64,000 nt of DNA from Rhizobium bangladeshense (GTDB lineage Bacteria > Pseudomonadota > Alphaproteobacteria > Rhizobiales > Rhizobiaceae), in assembly GCF_001662075.1 (NCBI RefSeq), contig NZ_LYPL01000002.1, positions 124,001 through 188,000 of the forward strand. The letters run 5' to 3'. The notes under the pieces were generated by a model, which was not told the origin of the DNA, made no database searches, and saw nothing but the letters and a program-made list of their open reading frames with translations. Shown here in pieces: positions 1 through 8,085 of the stretch (positions are counted from its first letter, which is position 1; every line of letters begins with the position of its first letter). A program made the translations under genes and the position numbers.

Positions 1-314
1 CGGGCGAGACGATCGAATATGGCTATGTCTCCGGCTTCTGGGTGGCGGTGAATGGCGGCCCGACCGCTGCCGGCAACTGGGCGAACGACACGGATACGGC
101 GCGTTTTCCCGAAGAGCTTCTCGAACTCTCGCTGATCTGGCGCTGGAAGCGGGCCAAGGGCCTCGACTACGGCGAGGAACTCGCCAGTTTCGAACGAACC
201 AAGGAAGCCGCCATCGGCGCCGACCGCGCCGCAGCGCCTTTCGACCTGTCGCTGCCGGCGAGGGGCGAGGCGCTTGAGAATTATTGGCCCGGTACGATCA
301 CGGTGACACCATGA
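1..314 (+). CDS. Phage head-tail adaptor protein (SU10-adaptor type), C-terminal part
   Basis: The gene enters from the left edge; the reading frame starts at base 3 and ends with TGA at 312-314. The visible 103 residues contain a run (about residues 31-55) with PEELLELSLIWRWKRAKG and a following YGEELASFERTKEAA helix. That pattern is typical of the adaptor proteins that join the portal to the tail in podoviruses such as SU10. The stop overlaps the next ATG (ATGA), as in a packed late phage operon. The N-terminal part and true length lie outside the window. Family assignment rests on motif memory rather than a search; the phage context is firm. Confidence 0.6.
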   Translation, partial: GETIEYGYVSGFWVAVNGGPTAAGNWANDTDTARFPEELLELSLIWRWKRAKGLDYGEELASFERTKEAAIGADRAAAPFDLSLPARGEALENYWPGTITVTP

Positions 315-2134
315 CCCGCAGACCTGTCCCCCCGAACGGGCGCACCCGCCGCATTTCGCCCGGCAAAGACTGGATCGCGCCGATCGGCGGCTGGCGAACC
401 GATGTCGAGATGGCTGACATGCCCGAAGATGCGGCCTTCCAGCTCGACAACTTCTTTCCCGAGGCCAACCGCGTGCGCGCCCGCTACGGTTTTCTCGCCT
501 TTGCCACCGGTCTTAACGCCGACGTGCAGACGGTCATTCCCTATTCCGGCGCGACCAACAGGCTGTTTGCCGCCGCCGGCGACAAGATCTTCGACGTTAC
601 GGTGGGCGGCGCTGCCGGCGCGCCTGTCGTCTCGGGGCTCGCCAGCGCCCATTGGTCGGTGCAGCAATATACCAATCCGGCCGGCCAGGAGTTCCTGCGC
701 CTCGTCAACGGCCTCGACACGCCGCTGATCTTCAACGGCACCTCCTGGACGAATAATTTCCTGGTGGGCACGGCGGCACTCGCCACCCAGAACGTCGCCG
801 TGCGCAACACCGCCTATACGCTGAGCTTCTTCGGCACTGGCACGGTCACGCTTTCTGGCGCCTTCTCAGGCAGCTTGAACGGGACGGGCGCCGGCAACCG
901 GGTGTCGCTCTCCTTCACGCCTGCCGCCGGCACGCTTGTCGTCACCGTGACGGGTTCGGTCACCAATGCGCAGCTGGAAAAGGGCTCGGCCGCCACGCCT
1001 TATGTCGCCTCGACGATGATCACGGGCATAGCGGATGCCTCGCTGTTTGCCGCCGTCACCGCCTATCGCTCGCGCCTGTGGTTCATCGAGAAGAATTCGA
1101 CCAATGTCTGGTACCTCGCGACCGACGCCGTTAGCGGCGCGGCTACCATTCTGCCGGTCGGCGGCAACATGAAATATGGCGGCACTCTGGTGGCGATCAA
1201 TGTCTGGACGATCCCGGTTGCGACAGGCTTGCAGCAATGCCTGGTGCTGGTCTCCTCGGAGGGCGAGGTGATCGTCTTCCAGGGATCCGATCCTTCAAGT
1301 GCTTCGAACTGGGGCCTGATCGGCACCTTCAAGCTCGGCCGGCCGCTCGGCAGCGACCGCTGCCTGCTGTCGGTCGGCGCCGATCTGGCGATCATGACGA
1401 CCGATGGCATCGTGCCGATCACCAAGGCGGTGCAGCTCGATCGCGGCGCCACCAGCCTCGGAGCGATTACCGCAAGAATCGGCCCGACATGGCGCGAGAC
1501 GGTGGCGGCGGCCGGCACGACGTCTGAGGAGTGGCAGCTTTCGAGCTTTCCGGCGCGGCAGATGGCGATCGTCAACCTGCCGTCCTCCTTCGGCCCCTAT
1601 CAATATGTCATGAACACCGAAACCGGCGCCTGGTGCCGCTTCGTCGGCATGCCGGCCTCCTGCTGGGCGACATGGCAGGACCGGCTGTTCTTCGGCGCGG
1701 CCGACGGCACGCTTTACGAGGCGGAGGTCGGCGCGAACGACAATGGCGCGGCGATCGACGCGCTGATGGTCGGCGCCTGGAGCCGCTTCGGCGACGGGCT
1801 TTCGACCAAGCTCTCGAAGCTGATCGGGGTGACAGCGCAGATCGGCGTTTCGACGCTGATGTATGGCGGCATTTCGGTCGACTACCAGACCAAGGTGCCG
1901 ACCGCGCTGCTGTCGTCGGTCGAGAATAATGCGGCGGCGAAATGGGGAACGGCGGTCTGGGGTGTCGCGAAATTCCCCGGCATTTCGCTGGTGCGCAAAT
2001 TCGCCTCCGCCGGCGGCGCCGGTTCGGCGCTCGCGCCGACGATCCGGGCGCTGATCTCCGGCTCGTCCGGCTCCGTCTCGGAAGCCGCCGTCGTCGGCGG
2101 CTCGGTGCTTTACGAGAGGGGCGCGCCGATTTGA
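311..2134 (+). CDS. Phage tail nozzle / DNA-stabilisation-like protein
   Basis: This 607-residue protein starts at the ATG that overlaps the previous stop. Its N-terminal region (DNFFPEANRVRARYGF near residues 46-61, then VQTVIPYSG and NRLFAAAGDKIFDV) is typical of the beta-propeller nozzle or stabilisation proteins that follow the adaptor in podoviruses. Residues about 152-234 look like an inserted beta-sandwich, ending in NAQLEKGSAATPYV, a motif common in carbohydrate-binding modules of phage tails. After it the propeller resumes (YRSRLWFIEKN). It probably closes the tail channel and may contact surface sugars. The exact family name is inferred from position and motifs. Confidence 0.6.
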   Translation: MTRRPVPPNGRTRRISPGKDWIAPIGGWRTDVEMADMPEDAAFQLDNFFPEANRVRARYGFLAFATGLNADVQTVIPYSGATNRLFAAAGDKIFDVTVGGAAGAPVVSGLASAHWSVQQYTNPAGQEFLRLVNGLDTPLIFNGTSWTNNFLVGTAALATQNVAVRNTAYTLSFFGTGTVTLSGAFSGSLNGTGAGNRVSLSFTPAAGTLVVTVTGSVTNAQLEKGSAATPYVASTMITGIADASLFAAVTAYRSRLWFIEKNSTNVWYLATDAVSGAATILPVGGNMKYGGTLVAINVWTIPVATGLQQCLVLVSSEGEVIVFQGSDPSSASNWGLIGTFKLGRPLGSDRCLLSVGADLAIMTTDGIVPITKAVQLDRGATSLGAITARIGPTWRETVAAAGTTSEEWQLSSFPARQMAIVNLPSSFGPYQYVMNTETGAWCRFVGMPASCWATWQDRLFFGAADGTLYEAEVGANDNGAAIDALMVGAWSRFGDGLSTKLSKLIGVTAQIGVSTLMYGGISVDYQTKVPTALLSSVENNAAAKWGTAVWGVAKFPGISLVRKFASAGGAGSALAPTIRALISGSSGSVSEAAVVGGSVLYERGAPI

Positions 2135-2547
2135 TCGTCTCAGAACCCAGCGCCGAGATCGCCGCCTGGGTCGGAGCCAGGATCGGGGTGGAATTCCATC
2201 CGCCCTATACCACGCTCGCCCACATCGACCGCGGCCGGATCATCGCCGGCTTCGTCTTCAATGTCTGGACCGGCCACGATGTCGAAATCTCGCTCGCCGC
2301 CGACCGGCTGTCGCTGACACTGATGCGGGCGGTGTTCGATTATGTCACCCGCCAGCTCGGCTGCCGCCGCGCCACCTGCCGCACCCGCGCCGACAACGCC
2401 AACGCGCAGACGCTGCTCGCCAGGCTGGGCGCTGAGCCGGAAGGCCGCCAGCGCGGCTATTTCGGCGATTGCGACGGCCTGCTTTACGGAATCATCAAAG
2501 AGGATTTTCCCTATGGTCTCCACGCCAAAGGCCCCGAAGGCGCCTGA
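2131..2547 (+). CDS. GNAT family N-acetyltransferase (phage-encoded)
   Basis: A 138-residue protein starting at TTG 2131, which overlaps the nozzle stop (TTGA); GAGAGG lies 11 bases upstream. The order HIDRGRIIAGFVF (beta4 region), VEISLAAD, then RATCRTRADNANAQTLLARLGAEPEG and GLLYGI matches RimJ/RimL-like GNAT acetyltransferases, including the Asn-Ala...Leu...Gly acetyl-CoA-binding segment. Such small GNAT genes are often found in the tail module of podoviruses; the acetyl acceptor is unknown. It overlaps the start of the next gene by 35 bases. Confidence 0.7.
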   Translation: MIVSEPSAEIAAWVGARIGVEFHPPYTTLAHIDRGRIIAGFVFNVWTGHDVEISLAADRLSLTLMRAVFDYVTRQLGCRRATCRTRADNANAQTLLARLGAEPEGRQRGYFGDCDGLLYGIIKEDFPYGLHAKGPEGA

Positions 2548-3517
2548 TCCGACCCAGACCGCAGCGGCGCAGACGGCCACCAACGTCGACACCGCCATCG
2601 CCAATGCGGGCTTGAGCCACACCAACCAGTACACGCCGGATGGTTCGCTGGAATACAAGGTCACCGGCTACCAGACGATGAAGGATCAGAACGGCAAGAG
2701 CTACCAGCTGCCGACCTATTCCGCCTATCAGACCTATTCGCCCGAGAACCAGGCGATCTACGACCAGACGCAGCAGACGCAGCTCGGCCTTGCCAGGCTC
2801 GCCAACGACCAGACCGGCAAGATTTCCGGCATTCTCGGCACCAATGTCGATCTCAGCGCCGGCAATGTCGACAAATATGTCAATGACCACTGGCAGTCCG
2901 GCTTCAACAACCAGTGGGACCGCGACCAGGCGAGCCTCGAGCAGAGCCTGGCCGACAAGGGCATCTCGATGGGCTCGGCGGCATACGACAACGCCATGCG
3001 CGATTTTTCCACCCGCAAGCAGGCCGCCTCCGACCAATATCTCGGCGACATGTATTCGAATGCGCAGAATTCGATCCTGACCGAGCGCAACCAGCCGCTG
3101 AACGAGATTTCGGCGCTGATGTCGGGCTCGCAGGTGCACCAGCCGAACTACGTCAACACGCCGACGACGCAGCTGCCGACCGTCGACCAGGCCGGCCTGA
3201 TCAACGAAAACTTCAATCAGAAGATGGGCCTCTACGACCGGCAGGTCGCCCAGTCCAACGCCGCAATGGGCGGCCTCTTCGGCCTCGGCGGAACACTCCT
3301 CGGCGGCTGGGCGAAGTCCGACCGGCGGCTGAAGGAAGATATCAGACGCGTCGGCACGCTTGACAACGGCCTGCCGGTCTACGCCTTCCGCTACAAGGAG
3401 GGCGGCCCGATGCAGCTCGGCCTGATGTCCGACGATGTGCGCAAGACGCATCCGGACGCGGTGTTCGAACACGCGGACGGCTTCGACCGCGTCGATTACG
3501 GAAGGGCGGTGGGCTGA
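2513..3517 (+). CDS. Phage tail protein with C-terminal S74-type intramolecular chaperone
   Basis: A 334-residue protein starting at ATG 2513 inside the end of the GNAT gene. Its N-terminal two thirds are Gln/Asn/Asp-rich (NQYTPDGSLEYKVTGYQTMK, DQTQQTQLGLARLAND) with a predicted helical stretch around residues 140-200 (NNQWDRDQASLEQSLADKG). From about residue 268 the sequence KSDRRLKEDI, then YAFRYKEGG and GLMSDDV, is the peptidase S74 / endosialidase-type chaperone. That domain folds trimeric tail proteins and cleaves itself at the Ser-Asp start of the motif. The chaperone here is short and ends soon after VDYGRAVG. It overlaps the next ATG at 3517. Confidence 0.7.
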   Translation: MVSTPKAPKAPDPTQTAAAQTATNVDTAIANAGLSHTNQYTPDGSLEYKVTGYQTMKDQNGKSYQLPTYSAYQTYSPENQAIYDQTQQTQLGLARLANDQTGKISGILGTNVDLSAGNVDKYVNDHWQSGFNNQWDRDQASLEQSLADKGISMGSAAYDNAMRDFSTRKQAASDQYLGDMYSNAQNSILTERNQPLNEISALMSGSQVHQPNYVNTPTTQLPTVDQAGLINENFNQKMGLYDRQVAQSNAAMGGLFGLGGTLLGGWAKSDRRLKEDIRRVGTLDNGLPVYAFRYKEGGPMQLGLMSDDVRKTHPDAVFEHADGFDRVDYGRAVG

Positions 3518-3822
3518 TGGCATATATTTTCGGCGGTGACACCGGCAAGACGCAGAGCGACGTCAACGACCAGCGCAAGCGGCTGGCTTACGCCATGCTG
3601 CAGCAGGGGATGGATATGAGTCCGGTGCAGTCGCCGTGGCAAGGGGCGGCGCGGCTGGCGCAGGCGCTGATGGGCGGGCTGGAAATCAGGCAGCAGGATG
3701 AAGAGCGGCAGGCGGGCACGGCCAAGGGTCCCGCCGCGCCACCGGGCGTGCCTGCCATTCCGCCAGCGAAGCCTCCCGGATTCCTGTCCTCGCTGTTCGG
3801 TGGCAAGCGCAGTGTTCTATGA
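3517..3822 (+). CDS. Small phage protein of unknown function
   Basis: A 101-residue protein whose ATG shares a base with the previous stop (TGATG), so it is probably translationally coupled. It has an amphipathic N-terminal half (DVNDQRKRLAYAMLQQGM, QGAARLAQALMGGLEIRQQDEERQ) and a Pro/Ala-rich tail (APPGVPAIPPAKPPG) ending in FLSSLFGGK. This build is common for small virion or ejection-associated proteins next to tail genes, but no family is recognised. The sequence shows no signal peptide or TM segment. Confidence 0.55.
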   Translation: MAYIFGGDTGKTQSDVNDQRKRLAYAMLQQGMDMSPVQSPWQGAARLAQALMGGLEIRQQDEERQAGTAKGPAAPPGVPAIPPAKPPGFLSSLFGGKRSVL

Positions 3823-4142
3823 CGATGTTGGAGCCCTCTTGCTGTCAAGATGGCTAGCGCCCGCGATCTAGGCTCACTCGCCGTCGGCCTCTTCTACCGA
3901 ACGGGCAGGGGTCTCTTCTTCAAACCAAATTCCCATGAACAACCTGCAAGTTCGGCCCTTCTGAAGGCCCTCGCCAACGCGAGCGTCCCACCGTGGCTAA
4001 CGCTATGGCGATCCAATCCTTGCAAGGCTCGCGAAGCTGGCGTGCGGCTCCGGTTCGCTCCGGCCGTCCCAAGACCGAGGCAGACTTTCAAGTTGCTGTT
4101 CGGAAGCTTTGTCGAGCCAATCACCATCCCCAGGAGATCATA
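3823..4142. other. 320-base interval without a recognisable gene
   Basis: No open frame here has a ribosome binding site or a protein-like composition, and no clear terminator or promoter is seen. In this phage most neighbouring genes overlap, so a gap of this size suggests that something was lost. The truncated look of the next gene (4143) fits that idea. Confidence 0.4.
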
Positions 4143-4793
4143 ATGTCAGATACAAATAGAGCACCGGTTGCACCACCGAGAAAAGTTGCCGAGCTTAGAA
4201 ATGACCCTTATGCCGGGCAGTCCGGCGACCTCTCGGTTAACAACGCCGTACGCGCCATCGCCCGCGGCACCATCGCCGGTCCCTATCTCGATGAAGCGAG
4301 CGCTGGGACAGCTGCATTTCTGGCGCCCGTTGCTGACCCAGTGCTGCCTGATTTTTTGTTTCCGCCACTGCCGGGCCGAACGTTTGAAGAGCGGTATGAT
4401 AACGCAATCGCTATTCAACGCGGGATGGATAAAGCCTTCGACGACCAGCATCCCTATATCTCCACGGCGTTGCAAGGCATCGGAGAGCTGGCCTCTGAAA
4501 AAGCGTTTAAGTTGCCGTCGGGCAAGGCGAGCGACATCGGGTTCAGTGCTGTAGAAGGTTTTGGCGACGGGGAAGGTGGCTTCAGCAACCGGATGGAGCA
4601 GGCCTTTCGTAACGCTGTCGAAGAGGCTGTAAAAGCATTCGGCATGGATGCTTTAAGGAAACGTGGCATCATGCCAGCGGAAGCCGATCCGGAAGCTGGT
4701 CGTAAAGCAGGCGCGAAGTCTGCTCTTACGCGCGCGCTTCTTAGAGTCAGCGGTCGAAGCGGCGGCGGTGGTGGTGGTGGTGGTGGCTGGTAA
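4143..4793 (+). CDS. Shortened phage internal/ejection-type protein with poly-glycine end
   Basis: A 216-residue protein starting at ATG 4143 with AGGAG six bases upstream. The part VNNAVRAIARGTIAGPYLDEASAG (residues about 31-54) plus FEERYDNAIAIQRGMDKAFDDQHP resembles the N-terminal region of large podovirus internal or DNA-ejection proteins, which usually run to many hundreds of residues. Here the protein ends with an arginine-rich stretch and nine glycines plus Trp, encoded by a GGT/GGC repeat near 4762-4790. GC is lower than in the genes before it. I read it as a truncated or rearranged remnant; whether it still works is unknown. Confidence 0.5.
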   Translation: MSDTNRAPVAPPRKVAELRNDPYAGQSGDLSVNNAVRAIARGTIAGPYLDEASAGTAAFLAPVADPVLPDFLFPPLPGRTFEERYDNAIAIQRGMDKAFDDQHPYISTALQGIGELASEKAFKLPSGKASDIGFSAVEGFGDGEGGFSNRMEQAFRNAVEEAVKAFGMDALRKRGIMPAEADPEAGRKAGAKSALTRALLRVSGRSGGGGGGGGGW

Positions 4794-4974
4794 CCGATAC
4801 CCTTCTAGCTGCCCACAAAATAGCAATCCCGAGCGCCAGTGCCCGCCTTAGTAGAAACGGCTGGGTTGCCATGCCCGCAATCTTGGGGTGGCCGATCCAG
4901 GCTGCCGATCTCCGCGCGCTCAAACCCGTGCAAATGCGGCCGCCAATCCCGACCGCCTTCACCAAAACCACGAT

Positions 4975-5000
4975 GGCCTCGCAACACGCGGGGCCTTTTT
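4975..5000 (+). terminator. Intrinsic terminator before the tail fibre gene
   Basis: An 8-bp stem (GGCCTCGC / GCGGGGCC, one G-T pair) with a 5-base loop is followed by TTTTT. It sits directly before the ribosome binding site of the tail fibre gene at 5016. Confidence 0.6.
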
Positions 5001-5015
5001 CTTTGGAGACGATGA

Positions 5016-6371
5016 ATGCCCCGGAACCCATCAACCGGCGTCTATTCGAAACCCGCCGGAACAACGCCTTCCGTTGGCCAGGTCATCGACCCGGCGCCAT
5101 GGAACGCGCTGACCACCGACCTCGGCAACGAAATCACCAATTCGCTGCCGCGCGACGGCTCGGCGCCGATGGCCGCGCCGCTCAAGGCAGCAACTGGCAC
5201 GGTTTCGGCACCGGGCATCGGCTTCGCCTCGAACCCGCAGACCGGGATCTATCTCAAGGGCGGTGGACAGCTGGGTTTCACCCAGAACGGCATCGACATC
5301 GTTTTCGATAAAGCGTCGGTCTATGCGGCGAAATCAGGCGCTTACACCGCGCTTGCATCCGACGACAACGCCGTCCACCGCTTCACCGCGGCCGCCACGC
5401 TCACCCTGACCGCAGCGGCCACACTCGGCGCAAACTGGCACTATTGCGTCATCGCCGATGGCGGCGACGTGACAATCGATCCCAGCGGGTCGGAGACGAT
5501 CGACGGCGCGGCCACGCTTGTCCTCAAAGATGGCTACAGCATCGAAATCATCTGTTCCGGCGCCGCTTTCTTCACCAACAAGCTCTTCGCCAGGATCCAG
5601 AGCAAAGCGGACAGTTCGGCCGTCGGCGATTTCGTCGTCGGGCTCATCCTTTCCAATAACAGCAGCAGCCCAACCACCCATGTCGATTTTTCCGCGGGCT
5701 CCGCCAGATCGGGGGCGAGCTTCGTTGCCAGCGCCGCCTCATTCACAAAGCGGGTGACGGGAACATTTGCGGCGGGAACAGGCGCGGGCGGCCTCGATGC
5801 CGGTGCCGTCGCAGCAAATGCGACATACTTCGCCTATGCGTTGCGCAAGGACGCCGACCTGACTTTCGACGTGGTTCTCTCGACCTCGGCAACGATCGCC
5901 GGCGTCACCACAACGCTGCTCACCGGCTATACCATCGTCAAGTGCATCGGTGTGGTGCTGACGGACGGAAGTTCGAACATTCGGCCGTTTGTGATGTATC
6001 CGAGGGACGAGTATACCTTCGTGACGCCGGTTAAGGATGCGATTAACGTGGCTGTCTCAACGGCATCTGCCCTATTGACTTTGACTGTCCCCAACGGGGT
6101 GAAGGTCAAAGCCAAGCTGCGGTTCCAATTCACCTCTCCCTCTGCCACAAATTCCGCATTGCTTTCGGATCCAGCGCAAGGCGTACTCATCGCGGGCATC
6201 GTGGGTGATGGTGGCAACGTCGGTGCCGTTCAAGTTGCAAGCAATTACGCTATAGGTTCTGCGGAGATATGGACGAACACCAGCAAGCAGATCCGGCAAG
6301 TAGCTGGTGCGGCCGGCACCGTTTGGATGTGGACTGATGGGTTTCACTTCCCTTGCGGAAGAAGCGTATGA
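5016..6371 (+). CDS. Phage tail fibre protein
   Basis: A 451-residue protein; ATG 5016 is chosen because GGAG lies at 5005-5008, although ATG 5012 in another frame is closer. The first 100 residues carry tail-fibre repeats (RDGSAPMAAPLKAATGT, GIGFASNPQTGIYLKGGGQLGF) seen in many podovirus fibres. The middle (residues about 105-190) has a beta-rich segment with ALASDDNAVHRFTAAATLTL. The C-terminal half is low in charge and beta-rich, ending in WMWTDGFHFP, probably the receptor-binding part. It presumably recognises the rhizobial surface polysaccharide. No chaperone domain is present. Confidence 0.7.
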   Translation: MPRNPSTGVYSKPAGTTPSVGQVIDPAPWNALTTDLGNEITNSLPRDGSAPMAAPLKAATGTVSAPGIGFASNPQTGIYLKGGGQLGFTQNGIDIVFDKASVYAAKSGAYTALASDDNAVHRFTAAATLTLTAAATLGANWHYCVIADGGDVTIDPSGSETIDGAATLVLKDGYSIEIICSGAAFFTNKLFARIQSKADSSAVGDFVVGLILSNNSSSPTTHVDFSAGSARSGASFVASAASFTKRVTGTFAAGTGAGGLDAGAVAANATYFAYALRKDADLTFDVVLSTSATIAGVTTTLLTGYTIVKCIGVVLTDGSSNIRPFVMYPRDEYTFVTPVKDAINVAVSTASALLTLTVPNGVKVKAKLRFQFTSPSATNSALLSDPAQGVLIAGIVGDGGNVGAVQVASNYAIGSAEIWTNTSKQIRQVAGAAGTVWMWTDGFHFPCGRSV

Positions 6372-6559
6372 AGCTTTCTGTTTCAGAAGACGAATTTTCC
6401 GACTCTGATTTCCCGACAGGCTCTTTTCTGAGGGGAGATCTAGATACTTCGTGGGCGGTCGCCGGCAAGCGCTGCGATGTGTTCTTAGTAGAAGACGAAT
6501 TTCCTCGAGTGCCAGCCACGCTGGCAGTTACCGACCTCAGGGCCGCGCTGAACTTCTAA
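6368..6559 (+). CDS. Small acidic phage protein of unknown function
   Basis: A 63-residue protein whose ATG overlaps the tail fibre stop (ATGA); GCGGAAGAAG lies just upstream. It is rich in Asp/Glu in its first third (SVSEDEFSDSDFPTGSF) and ends with VTDLRAALNF. The overlap suggests it is made together with the fibre and may assist its folding or attachment, but this is only inferred from position. A TTG start at 6353 is possible and would add five residues. Confidence 0.45.
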   Translation: MKLSVSEDEFSDSDFPTGSFLRGDLDTSWAVAGKRCDVFLVEDEFPRVPATLAVTDLRAALNF

Positions 6560-6583
6560 GCGCCGACACCACTGGAGACACCC

Positions 6584-6672
6584 ATGCTACCTCTAACTGG
6601 CGCGGTGCGAGGCGCGCCTGGAGCATCCGCCTTATGGCATTGGCGCTGCTCTTCATCGTCCTCGAGCCCTGA
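6584..6672 (+). pseudogene. Remnant copy A of the holin-type gene
   Basis: The bases GGAGACACCC before the ATG are the same as before copy C at 9846, and the following DNA matches copies B and C closely (ACTGGCGCG, GGCGCGCCTGGAGC, CGCCTTATGGC). A one-base change near codon 4 shifts the frame. In the shifted frame one reads NWR..RRAWSIRLMALALLFIVLEP, then a stop where B and C continue with VTN. The copy ends there; the 190 bases that follow are AT-richer and unrelated. It is a broken duplicate of the lysis module start. Confidence 0.75.
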
Positions 6673-6864
6673 ACGGGATTGTTCAGACCTTCGTGAACAC
6701 TCCCGTTACTCAAGGCGCTTCCGAGATCGCAAATCTACACTCAGGCGATCGGTTCAAGCCGGATAGACTACACCATTATGACTTTGCGCTGTCGGGACTA
6801 TCGGGGCGCTTTTAAATCTCCCGGGAAAGCTGTAAACGCTCGTCTACGACGACGGAGCTGGTCA

Positions 6865-7623
6865 ATGAGTAAGCAGTTAATAAGGGCGATCGTGCCAATG
6901 CCCGTAAGGGCCGCGGTTTCCGCATGGCGAAAGCGTGAAAAGGTCTACTGGTCGTGGGGACGAGCGGCTGCGGCGGCCGGCAACTATTCCAGTGGGAAGC
7001 TAACTGCTTTTCGGGTGGAACGGTCGCAAAAAATACTCGGAAGAGAAGAGCTTTTCCTAAAGCCGTCGGATGAACTCCTTTTGGCCATGGATTCCGCGGC
7101 CGGCCGATTCGTCGATTTCGGTGGATCTGCTGGCGAAATGTGCACGGTGCTGCAGCGGAGATTTCCAGCTTGGTCCTTCGCCGTGGTCGAAACAAAAGCG
7201 ATGGCGTCAGCGTCTCAAGTTCTGCGCCCGTCGATCTCATTCCTTGATGAGATGCCGGATGAGATAGACGTTTTCTACAGCAGCGGGACATTGCAGTATC
7301 TGGCCAATCCCAATGACGTCTGGCGGCAGGCGCTTTCGAGAACAACAAGCTTCGCATATCTGGCCCGCAATGCATTTTCCAAACGGAAGAGGTTCACGGT
7401 CCAGACCTCAAGGCTTTTCGACAACGGCGCTGGTCCAGTGCCGGAAGGCTTCGAAGATATGCCGATTTCTTACCCGCATCAGACGCTTTCGGAAGCTACC
7501 GTGATCAAGATTGCTGACAAGGCGGGGTTTGACCTTGCGGCCCGCATCGCCGATCGAAACGGCGGCGTTACCGGTACCAACGGAAAAGTTTACGGCGCAG
7601 ACCTCTTGTTCAAGAGACGATAA
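6865..7623 (+). CDS. TIGR04325-type methyltransferase (prophage cargo, copy 1)
   Basis: A 252-residue protein; ATG 6865 is chosen because GGAG lies at 6854-6857, although the frame is open from 6778. The SAM-binding part is FVDFGGSAGEMCTVL (about residue 80 on), followed by WSFAVVETKAM and DVFYSSGTLQYL. These are hallmarks of the TIGR04325 putative methyltransferases found mainly in polysaccharide clusters. GC is visibly lower than in the surrounding phage genes. It sits between holin copies A and B, so it is likely cargo that modifies a host surface glycan. The methyl acceptor is unknown. Confidence 0.7.
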   Translation: MSKQLIRAIVPMPVRAAVSAWRKREKVYWSWGRAAAAAGNYSSGKLTAFRVERSQKILGREELFLKPSDELLLAMDSAAGRFVDFGGSAGEMCTVLQRRFPAWSFAVVETKAMASASQVLRPSISFLDEMPDEIDVFYSSGTLQYLANPNDVWRQALSRTTSFAYLARNAFSKRKRFTVQTSRLFDNGAGPVPEGFEDMPISYPHQTLSEATVIKIADKAGFDLAARIADRNGGVTGTNGKVYGADLLFKRR

Positions 7624-7646
7624 CTCGCGCAGAATAAAACGGATGC

Positions 7647-7674
7647 AAAGGTGGCTCTTCGGGGTCGCCTTTTT
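7647..7674 (+). terminator. Intrinsic terminator after methyltransferase 1
   Basis: A 9-bp stem (AAAGGTGGC / GTCGCCTTT, two wobble pairs) with an 8-base loop is followed by more T residues. It separates methyltransferase 1 from holin copy B and, like the terminator at 4975, lies directly before the ribosome binding site of the next gene. Confidence 0.6.
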
Positions 7675-7694
7675 CTTTTCCAGGAGTAAGTCTC

Positions 7695-7949
7695 ATGCTC
7701 GTCCACAACTGGCGCGCCGTGCTGCGGCGCGCCTGGAGCGTCCGCCTTATGGCCTTGGCGCTCGTCTTCATCGTCCTCGAGCCCGTCACCAATGTCGTCG
7801 CCACCGCCTGGGTTTCCCACAACCTCTACATCCAGCTCGCCATGTCGGCGGCATCCGGCCTCTTCGCCGCGGCGGCGATCGTCGCCCGCATCTTTGTCCA
7901 ACAGACAATCTCAGGAGAACTGAATGGCAAACCGCCTGTAGAAGGATAG
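7695..7949 (+). CDS. Holin-type small membrane protein, copy B
   Basis: An 84-residue protein with AGGAG ten bases before the ATG. It has two hydrophobic segments (LMALALVFIVLEPVTNVVATAWV, about residues 18-40, and AMSAASGLFAAAAIVARIFV, about 49-68) after a basic N-terminus, the usual build of a class II holin. It overlaps the start of the endolysin frame at 7924 exactly as copy C does. Nearly the same gene occurs at 9846. Because its own endolysin is broken, copy B may be functional but redundant, or it may alter lysis timing. The holin call rests on topology and neighbours. Confidence 0.65.
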   Translation: MLVHNWRAVLRRAWSVRLMALALVFIVLEPVTNVVATAWVSHNLYIQLAMSAASGLFAAAAIVARIFVQQTISGELNGKPPVEG

Positions 7950-8085
7950 TGCCGCAGCCGCCATGGCCGTGGCGCTTGTCGGCTCGTTCGAGGAGTTGCG
8001 CCAGGATGCCTATTCCGATCCTGTTCCACAGGGAAAGCCTCGGACGATCTGCTACGGCAATACCAATGGCGTCAAACCCGGGAGC
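7924..8085 (+). pseudogene. Broken, truncated endolysin, copy B
   Basis: The frame starts ATGGCAAACCGCCTG as in copy C (10075), but codon 6 is TAG instead of CAG. Beyond the stop the frame reads on as an endolysin: MAVALVGSFEELRQDAYSDP and PRTICYGNTNGVKPG, including the catalytic Glu region. The similarity then ends abruptly near 8080. No muramidase C-terminal half is present. Re-initiation at ATG 7963 would give only a fragment. It is a dead duplicate of the endolysin gene. Confidence 0.8.

Noticed and set aside
4747..5064. Minus-strand frame with six histidines
   Set aside because: The histidine run is the reverse reading of the glycine repeat of the gene at 4143; not a tag or metal site.
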